Notes: generated from the letters alone by a model not told the origin. 53,270 nucleotides of DNA from Comamonadaceae bacterium (GCA_947454955.1 CANGLW010000019.1:1-53270), one strand, 5' to 3'. Numbered from the stretch's first letter, positions 34,423 through 42,092 are shown. A program made the numbers and translations.

Positions 34423-35331
34423 TCAATGGCTCGATGTGTCCACCGATGCCCAAGTGGTCTGACGCGTTTGACCCAAAAGACGCGCTTCGGCTTCTCGGGT
34501 CATGACCAAAATGCTGATGCGGCGGTTGGCTGGCGCCATCGGGTCTTGCGGCTCAATGGGCAAGCTGCTGGACAGGCCCATCACACGCGCCAGCTTTTGT
34601 TCGGGCATGCCTGCTGAGACCAACTCTCGTCTGGAAGCGTTGGCGCGATCCGCAGACAACTCCCAGTTGCTGTAGCCACGCTCGCCGCTGCCGTAAGGTG
34701 CCCGGTCGGTGTGCCCATCCAGGCTGACTTTGTTGTCCACATCGGTGAGTGCCACACCGATGGCGCGCAGGATGTGACGCATATAGGGCTTGACCGTGGC
34801 GCTGCCCGAATCAAACATGGGGCGGCGTTGGTCGTCAATGATCTGAATCTGCAAGCCATCAGGCGTGGTCTCCAGCCTGATTTGCGACGAGAACTCGGCC
34901 AGCGTGGGGTTGTTAGCAATCGCTGCAGCGATTTTTTGGCCTAAGGCGTTGAGCTTTTTCGCGTCTTGTTTGGCCACCTCGGCCATCACAGCATCCATGG
35001 TTTTCTTTTTGCTGATGGGGTCTTCGGTGTTCACCTTGACCTGTCCCACCTGCTTGGTGATGTCCGTGCCACCACCATTGATCACGCTGGTGCTGGCACC
35101 AGAGCCGTTGCCCCCATTGAGCGCGACTTTGAGGGGCGCGCTGAAAAATTCTGAAATGCCTTTTTTGTCACCCTCGGTGGTGGAGCCCAGCAGCCACATC
35201 AACAGAAAAAAAGCCATCATCGCCGTCACAAAATCTGCGTAAGCGATTTTCCAAGCGCCCCCGTGCGCGGCGTGCCCGCCCTTTTTGACGCGCTTGATGA
35301 TGATGGGTTGGAGTTGCTTGGCGTCAGCCAT
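34423..35331 (-). CDS. motB: Flagellar stator protein MotB
   Basis: MotB anchors the stator to peptidoglycan and with MotA forms the proton channel. From the ATG at 35331 the product is 302 residues (the frame opens two codons earlier with TTG). One membrane span near residues 25-48 includes the proton-carrying Asp in IAYADFVTAMMAFFLLMWLL (about 33), and an OmpA-like peptidoglycan-binding domain covers about 150-280 (LDGHTDRAPYG, NWELSADRANASRRELV). The stop of motA lies 6 bp upstream. Confidence 0.96.
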   Translation of the reverse strand: MADAKQLQPIIIKRVKKGGHAAHGGAWKIAYADFVTAMMAFFLLMWLLGSTTEGDKKGISEFFSAPLKVALNGGNGSGASTSVINGGGTDITKQVGQVKVNTEDPISKKKTMDAVMAEVAKQDAKKLNALGQKIAAAIANNPTLAEFSSQIRLETTPDGLQIQIIDDQRRPMFDSGSATVKPYMRHILRAIGVALTDVDNKVSLDGHTDRAPYGSGERGYSNWELSADRANASRRELVSAGMPEQKLARVMGLSSSLPIEPQDPMAPANRRISILVMTREAEARLLGQTRQTTWASVDTSSH

Positions 35332-35337
35332 GGTCAA

Positions 35338-36198
35338 TCATTTCTTGCCGCGCACATGGCTTTCCAGCTCGCTGAAGCTTGGGCGTTCGGTGGAGAACAA
35401 GACCTTGCGGCCGAACTCAATCGCAGTGGATGGGTTGTAGCCCTGCATGCTGGCGAGCAAGGTGGTCTTGATGCATTGCAACTCTTTGCCGCCGTCTTCA
35501 GACTTCTGTTCAAGCAAGCCACCCAAAGGCTCAACCACGCCATAGGCCAACAGAATGCCCAGGAAAGTACCCACCAAAGCCGAAGCAATCATGCCGCCCA
35601 GCACAGCTGGTGGTTGACCTACCGAGCCCATGGTGTTGACCACGCCCAGCACCGCGGCCACGATGCCAAACGCTGGCAGCGCACCTGCAAGGCGCGCAAT
35701 GGCTGCAATCGGCGCATGCGCCTCGTGGTGGTGGGTTTCAATTTCGCTGTCCATCAGCGACTCGATCTCGTGCGCATTGAGGTTGCCCGAGACCATCATG
35801 CGCAGGTAGTCGGTCATGAACTCCACCACATGGTGGTCATGACCCACGTTGCTGTACTTCTTGAAAATCTCAGAGTCGTGTGGTGTCTCCACATCTTTCT
35901 CGATGGCCATCAAGCCTTCTTTGCGGGCCTTTTGCAAGATGTCATACATCAGCGCAAGAAGTTCTAGGTAGCGGTCTTTGGTGTACTTGGAGCCCTTGAG
36001 CGCATTGGGTAGCGCCGCGATGGTGGCTTTGAGAACCTTGGGTTGGTTGTTCACCGCAAAGGCACCGAGTGCGCCACCGAAAATGGTGATCATCTCGAAG
36101 GGCAAGGCCGTCAAAATCACAGCCATGTTGCCGCCGTGCACGATGTACACACCGAAGATGCAACCCATGGCAACCACGTAACCAACGATGACGTTCAT
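35338..36198 (-). CDS. motA: Flagellar stator protein MotA
   Basis: MotA forms the stator ring that pushes on FliG. The 286-residue product has four membrane spans: two at the N-terminus (about 4-50, with EMITIFGGALGAFAV) and two after the cytosolic loop (LPAFGIVAAVLGVVNTMGSV near 170-190, and IASALVGTFLGILLAYGVVE near 203-222), with the conserved Pro in LPAFG. The H+-type of stator is suggested by overall similarity to the E. coli form. It is the first gene after the flhC terminator and likely has its own promoter in 36199-36260. Confidence 0.96.
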   Translation of the reverse strand: MNVIVGYVVAMGCIFGVYIVHGGNMAVILTALPFEMITIFGGALGAFAVNNQPKVLKATIAALPNALKGSKYTKDRYLELLALMYDILQKARKEGLMAIEKDVETPHDSEIFKKYSNVGHDHHVVEFMTDYLRMMVSGNLNAHEIESLMDSEIETHHHEAHAPIAAIARLAGALPAFGIVAAVLGVVNTMGSVGQPPAVLGGMIASALVGTFLGILLAYGVVEPLGGLLEQKSEDGGKELQCIKTTLLASMQGYNPSTAIEFGRKVLFSTERPSFSELESHVRGKK

Positions 36199-36260
36199 GC
36201 TGTGTCTTCGGATGAAATTTGTTGATTGATTCTAGGAAGAGTGCTGTGTTCACCAAATGC

Positions 36261-36287
36261 AGAAAAGGGCCATGAAGGCCCTTTTCT
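36261..36287 (-). terminator. Terminator between flhC and motA
   Basis: AGAAAAGGGCC and GGCCCTTTTCT (11-bp arms) pair across a 5-nt loop, with TTTTCT at the 3' end on both strands. It lies 18 bp after the flhC stop and should end most flhDC transcripts before motA. Confidence 0.85.
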
Positions 36288-36304
36288 TTGCTTGCTCCGC
36301 GGCT

Positions 36305-36841
36305 TCAGTGCAGCAAGATGCCGCCTGCAGCAGCGCCCTTGCCCGCACGTGCCGGTGGTCGGCACAGACCACACTCAAAATGGCGCGCGTTCTCGTAAGG
36401 CTCGGTCACAAAATGACCGCCGCATTTGCTGCAGCGGGTCATGACCAGCATGTTGTTGTCGACAAACTTCACCAGGCGCCAAGCGCGAGTGAGCGACAGG
36501 ATCGGCTCCATGTTGAGGTAGCTCACCTGCTCGTTGTAGAGCTTGAAAGCCTTCATGATGGTGTCGATGTCTTCAAGCGCGCTGACCTTATTCAGGTACT
36601 CATAAATGTTGAGGAACAAGCTGGCGTGGATGTTGGGTTGCCAGGTGAGAAACCAGTCGGTGGAAAAAGGCAGCTGACCTTTGGAGGGTGAACGGCCTGC
36701 CACTTCTTTGTACAAGCGCAGCAAACGCTCATAAGACAAATTGGTTTCACTCTCCAGCACTTGCAGGCGTGCGCCGAGTTGAATCAAGGACACCGCACGG
36801 TTGATTTGGCGCGACTCGTTGAGGACACTTTTTTGAATCAT
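36305..36841 (-). CDS. flhC: Flagellar master regulator subunit FlhC
   Basis: FlhC joins FlhD as the FlhD4C2 activator of class II flagellar genes. The 178-residue product contains the zinc-binding cysteines CSKC (near 137-140) and CGLC (near 157-160), the expected length, and motifs LVKFVDNNMLVMTRCSKC and GHFVTEPYENAR. A Gly/Ala-rich tail (GKGAAAGGILLH) completes it. It follows flhD by 10 bp and is followed by a clear terminator. Confidence 0.96.
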   Translation of the reverse strand: MIQKSVLNESRQINRAVSLIQLGARLQVLESETNLSYERLLRLYKEVAGRSPSKGQLPFSTDWFLTWQPNIHASLFLNIYEYLNKVSALEDIDTIMKAFKLYNEQVSYLNMEPILSLTRAWRLVKFVDNNMLVMTRCSKCGGHFVTEPYENARHFECGLCRPPARAGKGAAAGGILLH

Positions 36842-36851
36842 GGTGCGTTCC

Positions 36852-37178
36852 TTACATGGCTTCAGCGTAGCGGCCTGCCATCAGGATACTGGCGTGCAAG
36901 CGGGTGGTGGCATCGTTGTCGACCTTGCGTGAGTTCGTGTTGGTCAACAGGCCCCATACGACCTCGTCGTCCATGCGGAAGCGGCACAGCAGCATGTTGT
37001 TGGCGGCAATCTTAGCGATTTGTGCAGGGGACAGTGCGCCGATCATGGCGGCAGACTCTTCCGAAATACCCAAGCGAAATTGCGCTTCAGCCATGTCTTT
37101 GCGGATCAGGCTTTGAGCCAACATGAGGTAGGTGAGGTTGGCTTCGCGGATTTCGTTGTTGAGTTGATCGTCGGTCAT
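36852..37178 (-). CDS. flhD: Flagellar master regulator subunit FlhD
   Basis: FlhD is the second subunit of the class I activator. The 108-residue product shows the family sequence EIREANLTYLMLAQSLIRKD near residues 8-27, AAMIGALSPAQIAKIAANNM (43-62) with a nearby Cys in LLCRF, and a short C-terminal helix. A GGAG ribosome site lies 8-9 bp before the ATG. It is transcribed away from the first flagellin gene, sharing a 358-bp control region with it. Confidence 0.96.
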   Translation of the reverse strand: MTDDQLNNEIREANLTYLMLAQSLIRKDMAEAQFRLGISEESAAMIGALSPAQIAKIAANNMLLCRFRMDDEVVWGLLTNTNSRKVDNDATTRLHASILMAGRYAEAM

Positions 37179-37536
37179 GGGCTGCTCCAGTGTTGAATGA
37201 AAATTTCGATGAATTTGCTAGATATGCTTTCTTGATGGGCTTGATTCTGGGCAGAGATGCACAAGACTTGAATCAGCGAATGCCTTATCCGTTTGTCAGG
37301 CTTGAGAGAGTTCTTTGTAGGAAAAATGCCTACACGCAGAGCTGGCTGCGAGTGAAGATATCGGGCCGCTCCTTAGCGGCACTTGTCAGTCAATCTTGAG
37401 AAAAGAAATTGAGAAAAATTTATCCAGCACCTCTCAATAAGTGCTAGAGATGCCCGAAAACAAAACCAACGAGCCCGAATCAGGACGCGTCAGTCAGCAG
37501 CAATGCTGGTTTCTTTGGTTTTTTCAGGAGTCTCAA
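37179..37536. promoter_or_regulatory. Shared control region of flhDC and the first flagellin gene
   Basis: This 358-bp AT-richer stretch separates divergent flhD and fliC and contains no convincing gene (a 69-codon frame at 37190-37399 lacks family features). It must hold the flhDC promoter and the sites through which motility is switched on. I see a 6-bp inverted repeat GCCGCT-CCTT-AGCGGC (37365-37380), an A-rich block (37400-37430) and a FliA-type promoter (37434-37460). The flhDC -10 and -35 elements cannot be assigned with confidence. Confidence 0.7.
37434..37460 (+). promoter_or_regulatory. FliA-type promoter of the first flagellin gene
   Basis: TCAATAAG (37434-37441), 11 bp, then CCCGAAAA (37453-37460) match the sigma-28 layout TAAAGTTT-N11-GCCGATAA; the -10 element agrees at 6 of 8 positions. 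The site is 76 bp before the ATG and points towards the flagellin gene. Confidence 0.65.
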
Positions 37537-38358
37537 ATGTCTTTGACCATCAACACCAACGCTGCAGCGCTCAATGCGCAGCGCAACCTGGCTGCCACAC
37601 AGTCTTCCTTAGCCACATCCATGCAGCGCCTGTCATCAGGACTGCGCGTCAACACCGCCAAAGACGATGCGGCCGGCCTGGCCATTGCAGATCGCATGAA
37701 CGCACAAGTGCGTGGCATGAATGTGGCGATCCGTAACACCAATGACGGCATCTCCTTGTTGCAAACCGCTGATGGTGCGGCCAGCAAGATCACCGACATG
37801 CTGCAGCGCATGCGCGAGTTGGCGGTGCAAGCTGCCAACGGGACGAATGGTTCGGGTGACTTGACCAATCTGGATGCTGAATACCAATCGCTCACCACTG
37901 AAATCACACGTGTGGTGGGTGCGACCAAATTCAACGGTCAGAACTTGTTGGATGCATCGGGTGGCACATCGGGTGCCTTCACTTTCCAGGTGGGTTCTGC
38001 CAGTGCAGATCAAGTCACCATCACCTTGGGCGACCTCACGGCTGCTGCGACATCGGGTGACTTGACCACCAACGCCAATGCCACCACTGCACTGGGCGCC
38101 ATCGATACCGCCTTGGACCTGGTGACCACCGAGCGTGCCAACTACGGTGCTTCGCAAAACAAACTTGAAGCCATTGTGAGCACCTTGCAAATCGGCGCTG
38201 AAAACCTCTCGACCGCTCGTGGTCGCATTGTCGATGCTGACTTTGCACAAGAGACTGCCAACCTCTCACGCGCCCAGATCATGCAACAAGCTGGAACGGC
38301 GATGGTGGCGCAAGCCAACCAGTTGCCACAAGGTGTGCTGGCGCTGCTGCGCGGCTGA
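37537..38358 (+). CDS. fliC: Flagellin, first tandem copy
   Basis: Flagellin builds the filament after export. The true start is the ATG at 37537 with CAGGAG 7 bp upstream, giving 273 residues. The N-terminal coiled-coil (MSLTINTNAAALNAQRNLAA, MQRLSSGLRVNTAKDDAAGL, IADRMNAQVRGM) and C-terminal coiled-coil (LSTARGRIVDADFAQETANL, ending LPQGVLALLRG) are intact, with only about 80 residues between, so the outer D2/D3 domains are absent or minimal. It is highly similar to the gene at 38603. A long hairpin follows 19 bp after the stop. Confidence 0.96.
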   Translation: MSLTINTNAAALNAQRNLAATQSSLATSMQRLSSGLRVNTAKDDAAGLAIADRMNAQVRGMNVAIRNTNDGISLLQTADGAASKITDMLQRMRELAVQAANGTNGSGDLTNLDAEYQSLTTEITRVVGATKFNGQNLLDASGGTSGAFTFQVGSASADQVTITLGDLTAAATSGDLTTNANATTALGAIDTALDLVTTERANYGASQNKLEAIVSTLQIGAENLSTARGRIVDADFAQETANLSRAQIMQQAGTAMVAQANQLPQGVLALLRG

Positions 38359-38377
38359 TTCAGCGCAACTCAACGTT

Positions 38378-38408
38378 CACCCGAAGCGATCTGACCTCGC
38401 TTCGGGTG
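38378..38408 (+). terminator. Long hairpin downstream of the first flagellin gene
   Basis: CACCCGAAGCGA and TCGCTTCGGGTG pair perfectly over 12 bp with a 7-nt loop, 19 bp after the stop. No T-run follows, so this may be a factor-assisted terminator or a 3' stabilising structure of an abundant mRNA rather than a simple terminator. Confidence 0.6.
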
Positions 38409-38602
38409 CTCGTGCTTGAACGAACCAAATGACTGCGAAAAGGCGCAGTTATCGGACTTTTGTGCAGCAAGCTCTTGTTCAGAATCAATCCACCTGATCT
38501 GCAACCCGTTTGTAGATGGTGGCCAGTGAGATTGATCTGGCGGTGGCCTTGGCAGACCTGAAAACCTGCTGATGTCGAAACAGCATTTACAGGAGCTTAT
38601 AA

Positions 38603-39427
38603 ATGGCACAGACGATTAATACCAACTCGATTTCGCTCAACGCGCAGCGGAATCTGTCCTCGACACAGTCAGCCATGGCCACCTCCATGCAGCGACTGTC
38701 ATCGGGCTTGCGCATCAACACCGCCAAAGATGATGCGGCCGGTCTGGCGATCTCTGATCGCATGAACGCGCAAGTCAAAGGCATGAACGTGGCGATCCGA
38801 AATGCCAACGACGCTGTGTCGATGTTGCAGACCGCAGACGGTGCAGCTGGCAAGTTGACCGACATGTTGCAACGCATGCGTGAGTTGGCTGTGCAGGCTG
38901 CCAACGGCACCAACAACAGCGGCGACATTGCCAACCTGGCTGCGGAGTACAGCTCACTCACCGATGAGATCACACGCGTGACCGCATCGGCCACCTTCAA
39001 TGGCACCACCTTGTTGGACGCTGCTGCGGCGGCCAACCCCATCAAATTCCAGGTTGGTCCCAACACCACCGACACCATCGACGTGAGTCTGTCTGACCTG
39101 GCCACGGCGGCTGTGGCGGGTATTTCTGCGTTCACTGACAGCGCCACAGCGAACGCACAGCTGGCTGCTTTGGATACAGCGTTGACCGAAGTGACCACCG
39201 CGCGTGCCACTTACGGTGCCGCTCAAAACCGCGTCGAAGCCGCCATCAGTTCTTTGCAGATCAATGCTGAAAATCTGTCTGCTGCGCGCGGTCGCATTGT
39301 GGATGCTGACTTCGCCCAAGAAACCGCTAATTTGGCCCGCGTTCAGATTCTTCAGCAGGCAGGCACGGCCATGGTGGCTCAGGCCAACCAGTTGCCGCAG
39401 TCGGTGTTGCAGTTGCTCAAAGGCTAA
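38603..39427 (+). CDS. fliC: Flagellin, second tandem copy
   Basis: The 274-residue product is a close paralogue of the neighbouring flagellin: it shares MQRLSSGLRINTAKDDAAGL, ADRMNAQV in the form ISDRMNAQVKGM, and RGRIVDADFAQETANLARVQ, ending LPQSVLQLLKG. The central variable segment (about 125-185) differs most. A CAGGAG ribosome site lies 10 bp before the ATG. The 244-bp gap before it holds a hairpin and no clear FliA promoter, so its expression may differ from that of the first copy. It would join the same filament or replace the other flagellin. Confidence 0.96.
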   Translation: MAQTINTNSISLNAQRNLSSTQSAMATSMQRLSSGLRINTAKDDAAGLAISDRMNAQVKGMNVAIRNANDAVSMLQTADGAAGKLTDMLQRMRELAVQAANGTNNSGDIANLAAEYSSLTDEITRVTASATFNGTTLLDAAAAANPIKFQVGPNTTDTIDVSLSDLATAAVAGISAFTDSATANAQLAALDTALTEVTTARATYGAAQNRVEAAISSLQINAENLSAARGRIVDADFAQETANLARVQILQQAGTAMVAQANQLPQSVLQLLKG

Positions 39428-39450
39428 ATCTGAATGAGGGTCAGCGATGA
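39425..39450 (+). promoter_or_regulatory. Weak candidate FliA-type promoter of fliD
   Basis: TAAATCTG (39425-39432, beginning with the flagellin stop codon) and AGCGATGA (39443-39450, 5 of 8 matches) are separated by 10 bp and point to fliD 42 bp on. The spacing is one short of ideal. Read-through from the flagellin gene is an alternative. Confidence 0.3.
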
Positions 39451-39491
39451 CCTGGGGGTTGAGATCAGCCCTTATTTACCGATGTTGATGT

Positions 39492-40910
39492 ATGGCCTCC
39501 GTCAGTGCTAGCAGCTCGTCCCCGCCGATCTCTTCACCGGGAATTGGCAGTGGCTTGGACATCAACGGGATCGTTACCAAACTGGTCGCCTTAGAAAAGC
39601 AGCCGCTCACGCGTTTGCAGCAGGATGCTGGGCTGATCCAGGGAAAAATGAGTTCTGTGGGTCAAATCAAGTCTCAAATGTCGAGCTTGACCGATGCCCT
39701 CACCAACCTGGCCAGCGTCACAGGTTGGAACAACCAAAGTGTGTCGGTGTCTGACGGCACATCACTGCAGGCCAGTGTTTCAAGCACGGCCACCAGCAGT
39801 TCCTACGCGGTTCAGGTCAAGCAGTTGGCCAAAGCGCAGTCGACCATTTCAGGCTGGTTCACCGTGCCGCTGCCCGCCGGTCAACTTAGCATTGATGTCG
39901 GGACCTTTCAACAAGGGCAATTCACCGCATCAGCCTCGCCAGTGCACGTGCAGTTGACCGCCGAGGATGACACCCTGGACAAGATCGCCAGCAAAATCAA
40001 CGCGAGCGATGCGGGTGTGACGGCAAGTGTGCTGAGTGACGCTCGCGGTCAGCGTCTGTTTGTGCGATCCAATGCCACCGGTGAAGACCACGTCTTCAGA
40101 ATCCAGACCGATCCAGCGCTGGCTGCGCTTGCCTTCGATCCTGAAGCGAGCACATCGCAGGCCAGTACTCTGGGCATGGGTTTGGCGCAAGCGGGGTTGA
40201 ACGCGCTGGCCACCATCAATGGCGTTGAGGTGAGCTCAAACACCAACACCTATGAGGGTGGTGTCAGCGGTTTAACTTTGCAGTTCAAGCAAACCTCAGC
40301 TGCACCGGTGGACGTCACCATTGGTCAAGACAACACGACCATCAAAAATTCGATCAATGACCTGGTCAAGGCCTACAACAGCTTGACCACCACTTTCGCT
40401 GGCCTGGTGAAGTACGACGCGGGCACCAAAACCAGTGGCCCATTTCAAGGTGACAGCACCATCACCGCGATCCAATTCGCTTTGCGGCGCCTCATCAGTG
40501 CACCAGGTCCTGATGGCAAGCAAAGAATTTCCGACATGGGGCTGAAGTTTCAAAGCGATGGCACCTTGTCCATCGACGATGCGAAACTCTCGAACCGTTT
40601 GTCGAGCCAGTGGCTCAGCACCAAAGATTTTTTCACCCACAGCACCTCAGGCTTTGCGGTCAAGCTCAAAAGCTTTGCCGATGGTGTCTTGGGTACCAAG
40701 GGTGCATTGACCAACAAGAGCGACAGCTTGCAAAAGTTGCTCAATAAAAACAACAACGATCAAACCGCCATCAATGACCGCGCTGGTCGGGTTGAGCGTG
40801 ATTTAAGACGTCAGTACAACGCCCTGGATGCCAGGCTGGGCGAGCTCAACGCCTTGAGCAGTTATGTGACCCAACAAGTCTCCGCCTGGAGCAACAACAA
40901 GAACCAGTAG
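39492..40910 (+). CDS. fliD: Flagellar filament cap protein FliD (HAP2)
   Basis: FliD caps the filament and folds incoming flagellin. The 472-residue product begins with a Ser-rich segment and then IGSGLDINGIVTKLVALEKQ (about residues 17-36), the FliD N-terminal signature. SSYAVQVKQLAKAQSTISGW (near 97-116) and a C-terminal coiled-coil ending LNALSSYVTQQVSAWSNNKN complete it. It follows the second flagellin gene by 64 bp and precedes its regulatory partners fliS and fliT. Confidence 0.95.
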   Translation: MASVSASSSSPPISSPGIGSGLDINGIVTKLVALEKQPLTRLQQDAGLIQGKMSSVGQIKSQMSSLTDALTNLASVTGWNNQSVSVSDGTSLQASVSSTATSSSYAVQVKQLAKAQSTISGWFTVPLPAGQLSIDVGTFQQGQFTASASPVHVQLTAEDDTLDKIASKINASDAGVTASVLSDARGQRLFVRSNATGEDHVFRIQTDPALAALAFDPEASTSQASTLGMGLAQAGLNALATINGVEVSSNTNTYEGGVSGLTLQFKQTSAAPVDVTIGQDNTTIKNSINDLVKAYNSLTTTFAGLVKYDAGTKTSGPFQGDSTITAIQFALRRLISAPGPDGKQRISDMGLKFQSDGTLSIDDAKLSNRLSSQWLSTKDFFTHSTSGFAVKLKSFADGVLGTKGALTNKSDSLQKLLNKNNNDQTAINDRAGRVERDLRRQYNALDARLGELNALSSYVTQQVSAWSNNKNQ

Positions 40911-40924
40911 CTGTATTTTGGGGT

Positions 40925-40951
40925 TTAGGTCTGCTGCTCACCTGCCGATAG
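40925..40951 (+). promoter_or_regulatory. Candidate FliA promoter of fliS
   Basis: GCCGATAG (40944-40951) matches the sigma-28 -10 element at 7 of 8 positions and is preceded, after 11 bp, by TTAGGTCT (5 of 8 against TAAAGTTT). It is 30 bp upstream of the fliS ATG, suggesting fliS-fliT can be transcribed apart from fliD. Confidence 0.6.
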
Positions 40952-40981
40952 ATCTGGTGACAGGATTGAAAAAGGCCCCCC

Positions 40982-41428
40982 ATGTACATCCCCCTCCAGA
41001 ATCGTTCTCAGCATGGCCGCATGGCCGGTGTTTATAAGCTGGTCAACGCCTCGTCCAGTGTTGAAACGGCCGATCCGCACCAGCTGATCCAACTGCTGTT
41101 CGAATCTCTCAATGAAACACTGCTCAAGGCCATGGGGGCTTTGCAGCGTGGCGACATGCAAACTAAGGCGGATGCCTTGGGCTTGGCCACCCGACTCATC
41201 GATGAAGGTCTCAAGGCCTCCTTGGTGCACAACAGCGGCGACCCTCAGGCGGATGCCTTGTCTGCCAAATTGGCCTTGGTTTACAACTACACCAGCATGC
41301 GTTTGACCTTGGCCAATTTGCGCAACGATGTCAGTTTGGTGGAAGAGGTTCGCAATGTCATGGCCCCTGTGTCCACAGCCTGGTTGCAGATCAAGTCTGC
41401 CATCAAGGCTGACACCCAGGAGGTTTGA
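40982..41428 (+). CDS. fliS: Flagellin export chaperone FliS
   Basis: FliS binds the flagellin C-terminus in the cytosol and prevents polymerisation before export. The 148-residue product is all-helical and shows VYKLVNASSSVETADPHQLI (about 18-37), LLFESLNETLLKAMGALQRG and LVYNYTSMRLTLANLRNDVS near 99-118, matching the family. It carries a TTTGACC junction with fliT; the next gene starts 2 bp after its stop. Confidence 0.94.
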   Translation: MYIPLQNRSQHGRMAGVYKLVNASSSVETADPHQLIQLLFESLNETLLKAMGALQRGDMQTKADALGLATRLIDEGLKASLVHNSGDPQADALSAKLALVYNYTSMRLTLANLRNDVSLVEEVRNVMAPVSTAWLQIKSAIKADTQEV

Positions 41429-41430
41429 CC

Positions 41431-41733
41431 ATGACCCCCAACTTGATGGACTATTACAAGGCGATCGAGGACGGTAGCCTACGCATGCTGGCTGCTGCCG
41501 AGCAAGAAGATTGGGATCAGGTGGTGCGGCTCGAGGGTGTTTGCGCGGTACTGATTGAGCAACTCAGGGTCAAGGCCCGTGGGAGCTCTTTGGCGCCTGA
41601 CGAGCGTCAGGAAAAATCCAGAATCATGCAGAGGATTCTGATCAACGACGCCATGATCCGATGCCTGGCCGAGCCTTGGCTGAGTTACATCGATAAATCT
41701 TTAGAGCACGCCAAGGCCACCGTTTTGCATTGA
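41431..41733 (+). CDS. fliT: FliT-like flagellar chaperone
   Basis: The 100-residue helical protein (from ATG 41431) lies directly behind fliS, the usual place for FliT, a FliD chaperone that in enterobacteria also restrains FlhDC. Sequence conservation of FliT is low, and the assignment rests on size, predicted helices (MDYYKAIEDGSLRMLAAAEQ, DWDQVVRLEGVCAVLIEQL) and position. A perfect AGGAGG lies 6 bp before the ATG, deciding this start over the TTG at 41425. It converges with fliE, stop codons 2 bp apart. Confidence 0.78.
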   Translation: MTPNLMDYYKAIEDGSLRMLAAAEQEDWDQVVRLEGVCAVLIEQLRVKARGSSLAPDERQEKSRIMQRILINDAMIRCLAEPWLSYIDKSLEHAKATVLH

Positions 41734-41735
41734 GT

Positions 41736-42035
41736 TCAGACCTGCATGTTCATGATGTCGGTGTAAGCCTGAACCATGCGATTTCTGACGTGCAAGGCGG
41801 CTTGAAAACCGATTTGCGCTTTCTGAATCGCCACCATGGTTTCTTCCAGACTCACTTGCGGGTTTTCCAGCTGAATGTCCCGTTGCAATTGCGATGCATT
41901 GTTTTGTGCGGCACTGACCTCGGTCAGTGCGCGTTGTAATTCAGTCGCAAAACCAGTCTTGGCGGAGCTCGCAGGGCGCAAGCCAGCTGAAGAAGCATGG
42001 GTCGAAGACGGGGTCGATGCAATGCGCAGATCCAT
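41736..42035 (-). CDS. fliE: Flagellar hook-basal body adaptor FliE
   Basis: FliE links the MS ring to the proximal rod. The 99-residue product has a Ser/Ala-rich N-terminus and the conserved C-terminal helices (QLENPQVSLEETMVAIQKAQ split at residue 70, then IGFQAALHVRNRMVQAYTDI and MNMQV). It is a single gene, divergent from fliF and pointing into fliT with only a 2-bp gap. Confidence 0.95.
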   Translation of the reverse strand: MDLRIASTPSSTHASSAGLRPASSAKTGFATELQRALTEVSAAQNNASQLQRDIQLENPQVSLEETMVAIQKAQIGFQAALHVRNRMVQAYTDIMNMQV

Positions 42036-42068
42036 GGTCCATCCTGTGGTGAATAGGGTGCATGAATG

Positions 42069-42092
42069 CTAGGTTGTGCGCACGCGACCTAG
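42069..42092. promoter_or_regulatory. Imperfect dyad between fliE and fliF
   Basis: CTAGGT and ACCTAG form the outer arms of a 24-bp dyad with G-T pairs inside. It sits 33 bp upstream of the fliE start and 114 bp upstream of fliF, a place suited to an operator shared by the two divergent genes. No regulator can be named; it does not fit the FliA or sigma-54 consensus. Confidence 0.4.

Noticed and set aside
36199-36260. Possible FliA promoter upstream of motA (TCAATCAA ... TCCGAAGA)
   Set aside because: Spacing is about 2 bp short and the -10 element would lie almost on the start codon.
37190-37399. 69-codon frame in the flhD-flagellin gap
   Set aside because: No ribosome site or family similarity; the region is better explained as promoter DNA.
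38449-38456. TTATCGGA, complement of a FliA -10-like element, between the flagellin genes
   Set aside because: It points to the minus strand, away from the second flagellin gene, and has no matching -35 element.
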